From Mycobacterium sp. 1245805.9 (lineage in GTDB: Bacteria > Actinomycetota > Actinomycetes > Mycobacteriales > Mycobacteriaceae), in the NCBI RefSeq assembly GCF_001672915.1, contig NZ_LZKR01000029.1, positions 62,001-126,000 on the forward strand: a DNA stretch of 64,000 nucleotides, written 5' to 3'. Both the position numbers and the translations under genes were made by a program. The notes beneath the pieces were generated by a model, which was not told the origin of the DNA, searched no databases, and worked only from the letters and a program-made list of their open reading frames with translations. Positions 50,228 through 58,222 of this stretch are shown piece by piece. Every line of letters starts with the position of its first letter. Within the stretch, counting starts at the first letter, position 1.

Positions 50228-51841
50228 ATGCCCTTCCCGAAGATCTCACCCACGATCCCCGCACTGGTGAGATTTTGCGCGGCACGCTTCGGAGACAAGG
50301 CTTTCCTCATCGCCGACGGCCAGGTATTGACCTATGCCGACCTCGATCGGCGCTCGGCTGCACTCGCAACTGCCCTGTTGGCTCAGGGCATCGGCAAAGG
50401 CGATCATGTCGGAATCCTGATGCCCAACAGCGTCGACTGGGCGCTGGCCTGGTTTGCCACCACACGCATCGGCGCGGTGGCCGTTCCACTCAACACCTTC
50501 TACAGGGCGTCCGAACTGGCCTGGACTGCGCGTCATGCCGACCTGAAGGCGATCCTCTCGTGGTCACGATTCCGCAATCAGGACTTCCTCGCCCTCCTCG
50601 AGGAGGCGCTGCCGGGATTGGCCGATGAGCGCGAGCCGGACCGCATCGCGGTGCGCGTCGCTCCGTTCCTGCGGACCGTCGCGGTGTGGGGAGCGGCATC
50701 CGATCGCGCCTGGACGACGACGATCGACGCCGATCGCCCGATGTCCCTTCGCGACACCGACTTTCTCGTTGACGTCGAATCGTGTGTAACACCGGCCGAT
50801 GACGCGATGATCATCTACACCTCAGGCAGCACGGGCGACCCCAAGGGACCTGTGCACAGCCAGGGCACACTGGTCCGGCACACCTACAACCTCACGTTCA
50901 TGTACACCGTCACCCACGACGACGTGATGTTCACCTCCATGCCCTTTTTCTGGGTGGGCGGGTTGATCACCGGATTGCACGCGGTGATCCACCACGGCGC
51001 CACCCTGGTCACCCAGCCCGCGTTCGACGCGGGAGAGGCGTTGGAACTCATGGAGCGCCACCACGCGACCATCGCGCTGGGCTGGCCGCAGCAGGGCAAG
51101 GCGTTGGCCGAACATCCCGACTTCTCGGCACGCGATCTGAGTTCGGTGCACCGCACCAGCATGCCGGCGATGGTGCCACCGCAGCGTCAGCCCAAGGGCT
51201 CGAGCGGCCTGGGAATGAGCGAGCTGTGCGGCAATCACCTGGGAATCGACCCGTATCTGCCGCAGGCGCCCGATCGGTCCGAAATCGGCGGTCCACCAAT
51301 TGAAGGGCTGCACCATCTGATCGTCGACCCCGACACGGGACAGCCGGCGCCCGTTGGCGCGCAAGGCGAAATATGGGTTCGCGGGTACTCGTTGATGCAA
51401 CGCTTGCACAAGCGCGAGCGGGAAGAGGTGTTCACCCCGGACGGCTACTACCGGACCGGCGACTGCGGCGTCTCGTACGACGACGGTTGGATCAGGTTCA
51501 CCGGACGCTTGGGCGACCTGATCAAGACCGGCGGTGGCACCAACGTCACACCCGGCGAAGTCGAACTGGCACTGGCCGAGTGCGACGGCGTACTCGAGGC
51601 GTACGTGGTCGGCGCCGAGAGCGATGACGGGACGGTGGTCGCCGCGGCGGTGGTGCCCCGCGGCGAATCGACACTCAATGGCGAATCTCTGCGAGAGCAA
51701 CTGCGCGCGCGCCTCTCGGCGTACAAGGTGCCGAAGTTCATCTGGGTCACCACAAAACAGGACCTCCCTTTCACCGCGACCGGGAAAGTGAAGAAGTCGG
51801 AATTGGCGCGGCAGCTCAGCGGGCTGTTGTCGGCCCGCTAA
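50228..51841 (+). CDS. FadD-type acyl-CoA synthetase
   Basis: A 537-residue adenylate-forming enzyme starting at ATG 50228 behind a leaderless-type -10 box; the frame extends to 50144, but that part overlaps the divergent gene. IYTSGSTGDPKGPVH (about residue 197), MSELCGNHLG (about 332), YYRTGDCGVSYDDG (about 405), GRLGDLIKTGG and the C-terminal TGKVKKSELARQ are clear. The Ser in SGST and the MSELCG element place it near the fatty-acid and steroid-acid activators. It is followed by a DapB-like dehydrogenase 67 bases later. Confidence 0.88.
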   Translation: MPFPKISPTIPALVRFCAARFGDKAFLIADGQVLTYADLDRRSAALATALLAQGIGKGDHVGILMPNSVDWALAWFATTRIGAVAVPLNTFYRASELAWTARHADLKAILSWSRFRNQDFLALLEEALPGLADEREPDRIAVRVAPFLRTVAVWGAASDRAWTTTIDADRPMSLRDTDFLVDVESCVTPADDAMIIYTSGSTGDPKGPVHSQGTLVRHTYNLTFMYTVTHDDVMFTSMPFFWVGGLITGLHAVIHHGATLVTQPAFDAGEALELMERHHATIALGWPQQGKALAEHPDFSARDLSSVHRTSMPAMVPPQRQPKGSSGLGMSELCGNHLGIDPYLPQAPDRSEIGGPPIEGLHHLIVDPDTGQPAPVGAQGEIWVRGYSLMQRLHKREREEVFTPDGYYRTGDCGVSYDDGWIRFTGRLGDLIKTGGGTNVTPGEVELALAECDGVLEAYVVGAESDDGTVVAAAVVPRGESTLNGESLREQLRARLSAYKVPKFIWVTTKQDLPFTATGKVKKSELARQLSGLLSAR

Positions 51842-51908
51842 GGGCCGAACTCATCGCTTCCGATCCCCGATCTGTAGCCAAGAAGCACCGAGTGAAGGAG
51901 CAAGGCCC

Positions 51909-52988
51909 TTGTCAGACAAAGTGTTACGCGTAGCAGTCATATCGACAGGCGGTGTGGGCAGCATCGCGGTGCGGGCGATTCACCGCCGAGCACACCTCGA
52001 CCTGGTCGGGGTGTGGGTGCACAGTCCCGAGAAGACGGGCCGCGATGCCGGTGAGGTCGTCGGCCTTGGCCCCATCGGCGTGACGACCACATCCGACCTC
52101 GACGACATCATCAAGCTCAGGCCGGACTGCGTGGTCTACGCGGCTTTGGGTGCCGACATGGATGCGGCCGCAGTTCCCGACTATGTCCGTTTTCTGAAGG
52201 CCGGCATCAACGTCGTCACGACCAACACACCGGGAATGATGTTTCCCGAGAGATGGATTCCCGACCTGGCAGACCAAGTGCGCGCGGCGGCGCTCGCCGG
52301 CGGCGTCACGATATACACCTCGGGTATCGAACCGGGTTTCGCCGGCGATCAGTTCGCCGTCATGCTGTCGACCCTGTCCAACACCATCCGATCGGTCCGC
52401 GCGCAGGAGATCATCGACTACTCGGCCTACCCCAATGAGTACTCGATGTTCGACGCGATGGGCTTCGGGCGTCCGCTGGACTTCACGCCGCTGCTCGAGC
52501 TGGAAGGCGCACAGCGGTTCGCCTGGGGACCGCCGATCGGTCTGGTGGCACGAGCCCTTGGTGTCGAGCTCGACGAGGTGACCGAACGTTACGAGCGGGC
52601 GATCACGCCACGCGACCTCCACGTCGCGTGCGGGTTGATCCCCGCAGGCACCTGTGGGGCGGTGCGTGCCGAGACGACCGGGGTGGTCAACGGCCATCCG
52701 GTGATCACCATCGAGCACATCAACCGCATGGCTCCCGATCTCGCACCCGAATGGGCGTCAGCGCCGCACGGCACCTACCGCATCGTCATCGAGGGCGAAC
52801 CGCACATCCACTGCGATCTTCGGTTCGGCACCGAACCGACCGCGAAGTCAGCGAACGACGACGCCATGGAGGCGACAGCCATGCGCGTGGTCAACGCCAT
52901 CCCGTACGTTGTCGATGCCGCCCCCGGCATTGCCACCTCGCTGGATCTCCCGATCACCGCGCCCCGCGACGCGTTGGATTTCAGCTAA
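51909..52988 (+). CDS. DapB-like NAD(P)-dependent dehydrogenase
   Basis: A 359-residue protein starting at TTG 51909 with AAGGAG at the right distance. VAVISTGGVGSIAVRAI is the Rossmann motif; LDLVGVWVHSPEKTGRDAG, AGINVVTTNT, TSGIEPGFAGDQ (about residue 143), FDAMGFGRP and VVNAIPYVVDAAPGI (about 325) match the other four copies. The EHINRMAPDLAPEW block is shared with the 57145 protein. A reductase or dehydrogenase reaction on a carbonyl or imine next to a carboxyl or CoA group is likely from the fold. Confidence 0.8.
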   Translation: MSDKVLRVAVISTGGVGSIAVRAIHRRAHLDLVGVWVHSPEKTGRDAGEVVGLGPIGVTTTSDLDDIIKLRPDCVVYAALGADMDAAAVPDYVRFLKAGINVVTTNTPGMMFPERWIPDLADQVRAAALAGGVTIYTSGIEPGFAGDQFAVMLSTLSNTIRSVRAQEIIDYSAYPNEYSMFDAMGFGRPLDFTPLLELEGAQRFAWGPPIGLVARALGVELDEVTERYERAITPRDLHVACGLIPAGTCGAVRAETTGVVNGHPVITIEHINRMAPDLAPEWASAPHGTYRIVIEGEPHIHCDLRFGTEPTAKSANDDAMEATAMRVVNAIPYVVDAAPGIATSLDLPITAPRDALDFS

Positions 52989-53767
52989 ACGGTGAACATC
53001 GGGCCACGAGGCGCGCCCCTTACCTCGTTGCCGCCGTCGATCGCGAAACTCTGCCCCGTCATCCAACTCGACTCGGGGCCGGCGAGGTACCGGACGCCGG
53101 GCGCGATATCCTCGGACACCCCGAGCCGGCCCAGCGGGACACGTTCGAGGAAGCTGCTGGTCAACTCCTCCAGGTGAATGTAGCCCTGGGTGGTGGCCGC
53201 CTCCGTCAACCCGGGCCGGACGGCGTTGACGCGAATTCCTTTCGGCCCGAGTTCGGATGCCGCCACTCGGATCATCATCTCGAGCGCGGCCTTGCCGGCC
53301 GAGTAGTGCCCCAGTCCCTCCATCGGGATCTTCGACGACGTCGACGAGATGAACACGATCGACCCGCCGTTCGTCATCAGCGGCGCCGAGTAGCGCATCG
53401 CCAGGAAATTGGACCGCAGATTGCCCATGACGAAGTTGGTGAAGGTCTCAAGGTCCTGCCCGATCAACGGACCTGTGCCCCCGACGGCCACCGTACCGAG
53501 GACGATGTCCAGCCGCCCGTTGACGTCAAAGGCCGACTGGGCGGCTGCCGCGACGGTCGACTCGTCCTCCGGATCGCCCTTCTGGAGGACGATTTCGGCC
53601 TCCGGAGCTACGGCGAGGATGCCCTCGCGGGTCGCTTCCAGGCGCGTGCTCGACCTACCGAGCAGGTATAGCGTGGCACCGTCGGCGGCCAACAGCCGGG
53701 CACTCGCCTGAGCGATTCCGGCCGAGGCGCCCAGAATGAACGCGGTCTGTCCGTCAAGTACACCCAT
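52985..53767 (-). CDS. Short-chain dehydrogenase/reductase
   Basis: A 260-residue SDR. FILGASAGIAQASARLL (about residue 9) is a slightly changed cofactor motif, ISSTSSK provides the Ser and YSAGK the Tyr-Lys pair. SFAIDGGNEVRGAPRG is at the C-terminus. The ATG at 53767 follows, on the minus strand, a TATTCT box that is part of the palindrome at 53775-53790, so it is probably leaderless and repressed there. Its end overlaps the end of the DapB-like gene by four bases. Confidence 0.85.
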   Translation of the reverse strand: MGVLDGQTAFILGASAGIAQASARLLAADGATLYLLGRSSTRLEATREGILAVAPEAEIVLQKGDPEDESTVAAAAQSAFDVNGRLDIVLGTVAVGGTGPLIGQDLETFTNFVMGNLRSNFLAMRYSAPLMTNGGSIVFISSTSSKIPMEGLGHYSAGKAALEMMIRVAASELGPKGIRVNAVRPGLTEAATTQGYIHLEELTSSFLERVPLGRLGVSEDIAPGVRYLAGPESSWMTGQSFAIDGGNEVRGAPRGPMFTV

Positions 53768-53774
53768 GCGATCG

Positions 53775-53790
53775 TAGAATACTCATTCTC
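53775..53790. promoter_or_regulatory. Palindromic operator (one change from GAGAAT-N4-ATTCTC) between two SDR genes
   Basis: TAGAATACTCATTCTC matches the perfect palindrome at 17708 in 11 of 12 half-site positions. On the minus strand it contains TATTCT, a -10-like box ending seven bases before the ATG of the SDR at 53767. The plus-strand SDR starts at 53844. Both genes may be controlled here. Confidence 0.6.
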
Positions 53791-53843
53791 AGCAAAAGAT
53801 AAAGGAAGTTCTCGTAAGCGGCGTACTGATGTAGCGTACCTGT

Positions 53844-54665
53844 GTGCCAGACATGACCGGCAAGGTTGTATTCATCACGGGGGCCGCCCGCGGCCAGGGC
53901 CGTGCCCACGCCGTCAGGTTGAGCGCCGACGGCGCCGACACCATCCTCGTCGACATCGCGGGCCCACTGCCGCCAAGCGTCCCATACGATTCGGCCACGC
54001 CCGAGGAGTTGGCCGAAACCGCCGACCTCGTCGCTGCGAACGGCAGGCGCGCCGTCACCGCCATCGTCGACACCCGCGACTACGACGCACTGTGCGCCGC
54101 CGTCGACAAGGGAGTAGCCGAACTCGGCCGGCTCGACGTGATCGTCGCCAACGCCGGCATCTGCTGTCCGGCTCCTTGGGACCAGGTCTCCCCCAGCGAT
54201 TTTCAGGACACCATCAACATCAACCTGGTCGGCACTTGGAACACGGTGATGGCTGGCGCCAAGCACATTGTTGCCGGTGGGCGGGGCGGGTCGATCATTC
54301 TCATCGGATCGGTGGCGGGAATAAAGATGGAGCCCTTCATGGTGGCCTATACGGCGAGCAAACACGGCGTCACCGGGCTCGCCAAATCCTTCGCCGTCGA
54401 ACTCGGCCGCTACGACATCCGGGTGAACAGCCTGCACCCGGGATCGGTCGCGACGCCGATGGGTAGCGGCCGGATGATGGAGGCAATGCAGCACGCCGCC
54501 GAGTCGTACTCTCACCTTCAGTACGGATTCAGCAAACAACTCCTACCCAACGCGGTGACGATGCCCGAGGATGTCGCCAACGCGGTCGCGTGGCTGGCCT
54601 CCGATGAGTCGAAATTTGTTACCGCAGCCGCGATCTCAGTGGACGTCGGGGTCACCCAGGCATAG
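53844..54665 (+). CDS. Mycofactocin-coupled SDR family oxidoreductase
   Basis: A 273-residue SDR starting at GTG 53844 (ATG 53853 is also possible). TGAARGQGRAHAVRLSADGA (about residue 12) and then an insertion of about 20 residues containing VPYDSATPEELAETADLV define the mycofactocin-coupled SDR subfamily, in which the NAD stays bound and electrons go to mycofactocin. VANAGIC, GSVAG and YTASK complete the active site. It should oxidise an alcohol substrate. No mycofactocin synthesis genes lie in the window, so they must be elsewhere. Confidence 0.85.
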   Translation: MPDMTGKVVFITGAARGQGRAHAVRLSADGADTILVDIAGPLPPSVPYDSATPEELAETADLVAANGRRAVTAIVDTRDYDALCAAVDKGVAELGRLDVIVANAGICCPAPWDQVSPSDFQDTININLVGTWNTVMAGAKHIVAGGRGGSIILIGSVAGIKMEPFMVAYTASKHGVTGLAKSFAVELGRYDIRVNSLHPGSVATPMGSGRMMEAMQHAAESYSHLQYGFSKQLLPNAVTMPEDVANAVAWLASDESKFVTAAAISVDVGVTQA

Positions 54666-54689
54666 CGAGTCGAGTAACGAGTTCGTGGT

Positions 54690-55754
54690 TCACTCGTAGA
54701 AGGGTCCCGGCTTGCCCGATTCCCGAAGATGCCCGTACGGGTCGTACACCTTGATATTCGGATACGGGTTCTGCTCGTAAGCGGGTTCGGACAGGCCCGC
54801 GGCCCGCAGCCCGGGCCGCCCCGCCAGCGGCGTCGCGAACGACACGAGACCTATTGCAACCGAGACTAGGAGCTGTCGCGTCAGCGTGATCCCGCTGCCG
54901 TCCCGACGCGCCGGAAGCCAGCGAGCGACCCGGTTGATCAGCACCAGCTCGCCGCCTTCCCCGCGGACGCACATGACGGCGACCATGCCGAAGATTATTG
55001 AGTCGTACACCGCCATGATTAGCGGGAAATAGATATGGCCGATTCGCAGTACAGGCCCGACGGCTTCGGTATAGAAGAAGATGCCGAAACGCATCCAGGT
55101 GAACTGGATCATCCCGTTGATGGGGATCGCGACGATTGTCGCGCCTATGAACACCGCAATCAGTCGATGGCGGGCGAGCCAACCCACCCGCCGCATCAGC
55201 GGGTCGATAAACCGGTCGTGCAATTGCAGGAAAGCCAGGCCGTTGAGGAGGTAGTACGCGGCGTAACCGCCGAGGAACGCCAGCGCCGGCTCCAGGTTCG
55301 GCGAGATGTTCATATACGGCCATGACAGCGGGAAGTGCAGCATGCGCGGGTCGAAGATCGCGAACGTCGCCCAATTGGCCAACGGATCCAGCGCCCCGGT
55401 GATCAGACCCGCAAACGCGATCACCACCGCCCAGTGCACCTTGCGCTGTCTCACCGAAAGCCACACCAGCGTTGCGACCAGACCGATCGCCATCGGAATC
55501 GAACTCAGGGCAACCGCAAGCGGCCAGTTATCGAAGCCGAGGAACGGCGGATAGGGCGTCGGGCCGGGGTTTGGGTTGGTGATCCGCGAATTCCCGTGCG
55601 TGCCCGATTGCATGGTCGCGACGGTCACGACCGCGAAGACCAGATAGGCGACGATGAAAAGTCCCCATCCGAACCACGACCAGGACGGCGACCCAATCCC
55701 TCCGGTCGGCTCGGCGGAGTCCGAATCGGTATTTGAGTCAACGGTATTCGTCAT
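54690..55754 (-). CDS. Multi-pass membrane protein, AveC-like
   Basis: A 354-residue protein with about eight hydrophobic segments (for example WFGWGLFIVAYLVFAVVTVA near residue 28 and AVALSSIPMAIGLVATLVWL near 82). WPYMNISPNLEPALAFLGGYAAYY near 145 and a conserved-looking NPNPGPTPYP loop near 60 resemble the AveC spirocyclase family, which is common in mycobacteria without known function. The C-terminal tail is soluble and Pro- and Tyr-rich. It sits between a mycofactocin SDR and a DapB-like gene. A membrane-bound cyclase or isomerase is possible. Confidence 0.6.
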   Translation of the reverse strand: MTNTVDSNTDSDSAEPTGGIGSPSWSWFGWGLFIVAYLVFAVVTVATMQSGTHGNSRITNPNPGPTPYPPFLGFDNWPLAVALSSIPMAIGLVATLVWLSVRQRKVHWAVVIAFAGLITGALDPLANWATFAIFDPRMLHFPLSWPYMNISPNLEPALAFLGGYAAYYLLNGLAFLQLHDRFIDPLMRRVGWLARHRLIAVFIGATIVAIPINGMIQFTWMRFGIFFYTEAVGPVLRIGHIYFPLIMAVYDSIIFGMVAVMCVRGEGGELVLINRVARWLPARRDGSGITLTRQLLVSVAIGLVSFATPLAGRPGLRAAGLSEPAYEQNPYPNIKVYDPYGHLRESGKPGPFYE

Positions 55755-55849
55755 CTCACAGCCTCACCGGCGACGTAGTGCGTTAGACATAAACGCCGCT
55801 CCTTCCCTCGGCGTACTTTACGAGTCCGAGAATGTGCCTGATAGGAATC

Positions 55850-55865
55850 GAGAATAAACGTTACC
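55850..55865 (+). promoter_or_regulatory. Weak relative of the GAGAAT palindrome
   Basis: GAGAATAAACGTTACC has a perfect left half only. A further GAGAAT lies at 55828-55833. The region separates the AveC-like gene from the DapB-like gene at 55914. Confidence 0.2.
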
Positions 55866-55913
55866 AATATGGCAGAGTGGGGGTGCCGCCACGGCGCGAA
55901 GGGAGTTCAGACA

Positions 55914-57014
55914 TTGACCGCGCATTCCCGACGGCTTCGAGTCATTCAGTGGGCGACCGGCGCCGTGGGCACTGAGATGATCAGCACGATCCTCGACCAT
56001 CGGCCCGATCTCGAATTGGTCGGGGCACGGGTGTATTCGGACTTCAAAGATGGTGTCGACGTCGGGACGCTGGCCGACCGGAGCCCGATCGGCGTCACCG
56101 CCACCACCGATGTTGGCCAAATTCTGGCGACGGACGCCGACATCGTGCTCTACGCACCATCTTTCACAAGCCTCGACGATGTGTGCGCGCTGTTGGAGAG
56201 TGGAAAGAACGTCGCGACGGTCTCTTTCCTGTTCCACCCCCGGCGCATCGGCGAAGCCGACCGCCGGCGGCTGCTGGCAGCATGCAAAAAGGGCGACAGC
56301 ACGATCCACGCCAGCGGTCTCAACCCGGGCAACCTGTCCGGCGTGCTGCCGCTGGCCCTGTCCGGGATGAGCCGCACCATCGACCGGTTCACTCTGCAGG
56401 AGCGCGCCGACTGGTCGCTGTGGGAAAGCACCGGAATCACCTTCGACGGAATGTGGTTCGGGCGACCTCCCGAGGACATCACCCCCACGGCTAACGAGTT
56501 CCTGACCTTCAATACCGCTCTGTTCACCCAGCAGACCTGGTTCATCGCCGACACCTTGAACGCCGCGATCGACGATGTCACGGTCACCGTCGACGCGGTG
56601 CCGGCGACGAAGGACTTCCAGATCTTCGACCATCAGGTGCGCGCCGGCACGACCGCCGGTCAGCGCTGGAACTTTGTTGGACACCGCAACGGCGAGCCGG
56701 TCATCGAGTTCGAGACGCTGTGGACGGTCGGCGGCGAATACCCCACGCATTGGCCGACACCGGCAGACGGCTGGACCCTCACGCTCGAAGGCGACCCGTC
56801 CATGCGGGTGCATTTCTTCTGCGTGGCCAGCTACACGCGGCCGGCGTCAATCGAGGAGCATGTGCGGGCTGGGCTTGTCGCCGTTGCGATGCAGGTCGTC
56901 AATGCCATACCCGCGATATGTTCCGCGCCCGCGGGTTTCGCCACGATGGCAGACCTTCCGCTGATCCGCAGCTATACGGGTTTTGGCGACGGGCCCATCA
57001 TCGTCACAGACTGA
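55914..57014 (+). CDS. DapB-like NAD(P)-dependent dehydrogenase
   Basis: A 366-residue protein. TTG 55914 was chosen because GAAGGGAG lies just before it; an ATG at 55869 in the same frame lacks a signal. RVIQWATGAVGTEMI, LVGARVYSDFKDGVDVG, ASGLNPGNLSG, MWFGRP and VVNAIPAICSAPAGF are the family blocks. Asn replaces the Phe of the PGF motif and Trp replaces Gly in MGFG, so this copy may differ in substrate. It converges on the next family member. Confidence 0.79.
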   Translation: MTAHSRRLRVIQWATGAVGTEMISTILDHRPDLELVGARVYSDFKDGVDVGTLADRSPIGVTATTDVGQILATDADIVLYAPSFTSLDDVCALLESGKNVATVSFLFHPRRIGEADRRRLLAACKKGDSTIHASGLNPGNLSGVLPLALSGMSRTIDRFTLQERADWSLWESTGITFDGMWFGRPPEDITPTANEFLTFNTALFTQQTWFIADTLNAAIDDVTVTVDAVPATKDFQIFDHQVRAGTTAGQRWNFVGHRNGEPVIEFETLWTVGGEYPTHWPTPADGWTLTLEGDPSMRVHFFCVASYTRPASIEEHVRAGLVAVAMQVVNAIPAICSAPAGFATMADLPLIRSYTGFGDGPIIVTD

Positions 57015-57045
57015 CGCGGTGGAAGTGAGCGCCTGGGCGGCAGCG

Positions 57046-57065
57046 GTCAGGAACCCGTGCCTGAC
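57046..57065. terminator. Possible hairpin between convergent DapB-like genes
   Basis: GTCAGG and CCTGAC form a six-base stem with an eight-base loop in the 130-base gap between two convergent genes. There is no T-run. Nothing else is recognised in the gap. Confidence 0.3.
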
Positions 57066-57144
57066 GCAAACGGTGTCGCGGTGAACGCATGCTTCATCTC
57101 CTCGAAGATCCTGCCTGGCACAAATACCCTCGAAAGATGCCCGG

Positions 57145-58209
57145 CTACGTTGTGGGCACGGCGCCGCGTTCGGTCCAGTGCGCGACGAACGGAGTGATCG
57201 TCGAGAGGTCGTAAAGCCCCGGCTCAGCCGCAATCACGGCCGGGATGGCATTGATGGCATGCATGGCGGTTGCCAGACAACCCTGCTCGGCGTGATCCTC
57301 GTCGTGGGAGCCGACCACGAGATGGAAACTCATGTTGGGCCTGCCCTCGAAGGTCACCGCATACCCGATGTCCGTCGGCCAGTCGGGGGCTAGGTCGTCG
57401 GCCATCCTGGTGAGATGCTCGACGGCGATCGTCGTCTCGCCGCAGTCGACGACGACACCGAAGCGCATGGCGCCCACGGTTCCCGCGGGAATCTCCCCGG
57501 CCGCCACCGTCAGCGCCCTCGGCGTCGTAGCGACCTCGCGAAACCCCTCGACCGACCGAATCTCCAGCCCGAGCGCCTGCGCCAGCACCGTCGCGCTTCC
57601 GATCCAGGCGCTCGCGGCGTAGTCGGTGTTGGTCAGCAAGGGCGTGGTGTCGTCTGGTGCATGACCAAACCCCATCGCGTTGAAAATCAGGTCGTGGCTG
57701 GCGTAGGTCGAGTAGTTCAGCACCTCCCGCACACTGATGCGGCTGCTGCGCTCGGTAAGCCGCGACAGTATCGGCGCCAGTGACTCACCGACGAAGCCCG
57801 GATACAGGCCGAGCCCGAGGAACGAGGAACCGCCTGCACGGCAAGCCTTTTCGATGCCGTCGTCCAGCGATTCGTGCAGCGAGCGGGGATGGATGAACCG
57901 GCTGCCGGTGGCTACCACGTTCTTGCCCGAAGCCAGCAAGTCGCACACATCGGCAAAGCAGCCGGGCGTGTCGGTTTCGACCTTTCCCATGTACAGCACG
58001 ACGTCGGCGTCGGTGGCGATCACGGCGTCGCGGTCGGCGGAGGTCAGCACGCCGGCATCGGGAGCCCCGCACAGGGTGCCCGCGTCAAGCCCGGCTTTCG
58101 CCGGGTCGTACACCCGCACGGCGACCAATTCCAGGTCCGGACGGCTCAACACGTGGCGCAGCGACATCATGCCGGTCACCCCGGTCGCCCATTGGATCAC
58201 GCGAGTCAT
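57145..58209 (-). CDS. DapB-like NAD(P)-dependent dehydrogenase
   Basis: A 354-residue protein. RVIQWATGVTGMMSL at the N-terminus, LELVAVRVYDPAKAGLDAGTLCG, SGKNVVATGS, LGLYPGFVGE (about residue 135), FNAMGFGHA and AINAIPAVIAAEPGL (about 318) are shared with the family. It lies 13 bases after the P450 at 58223 on the same strand, so the two are probably co-transcribed from the region with the inverted repeat 59484-59528. This supports a shared pathway for the P450s and the DapB-like enzymes. Confidence 0.8.
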   Translation of the reverse strand: MTRVIQWATGVTGMMSLRHVLSRPDLELVAVRVYDPAKAGLDAGTLCGAPDAGVLTSADRDAVIATDADVVLYMGKVETDTPGCFADVCDLLASGKNVVATGSRFIHPRSLHESLDDGIEKACRAGGSSFLGLGLYPGFVGESLAPILSRLTERSSRISVREVLNYSTYASHDLIFNAMGFGHAPDDTTPLLTNTDYAASAWIGSATVLAQALGLEIRSVEGFREVATTPRALTVAAGEIPAGTVGAMRFGVVVDCGETTIAVEHLTRMADDLAPDWPTDIGYAVTFEGRPNMSFHLVVGSHDEDHAEQGCLATAMHAINAIPAVIAAEPGLYDLSTITPFVAHWTERGAVPTT

Positions 58210-58222
58210 GTTCAGGCGAACC

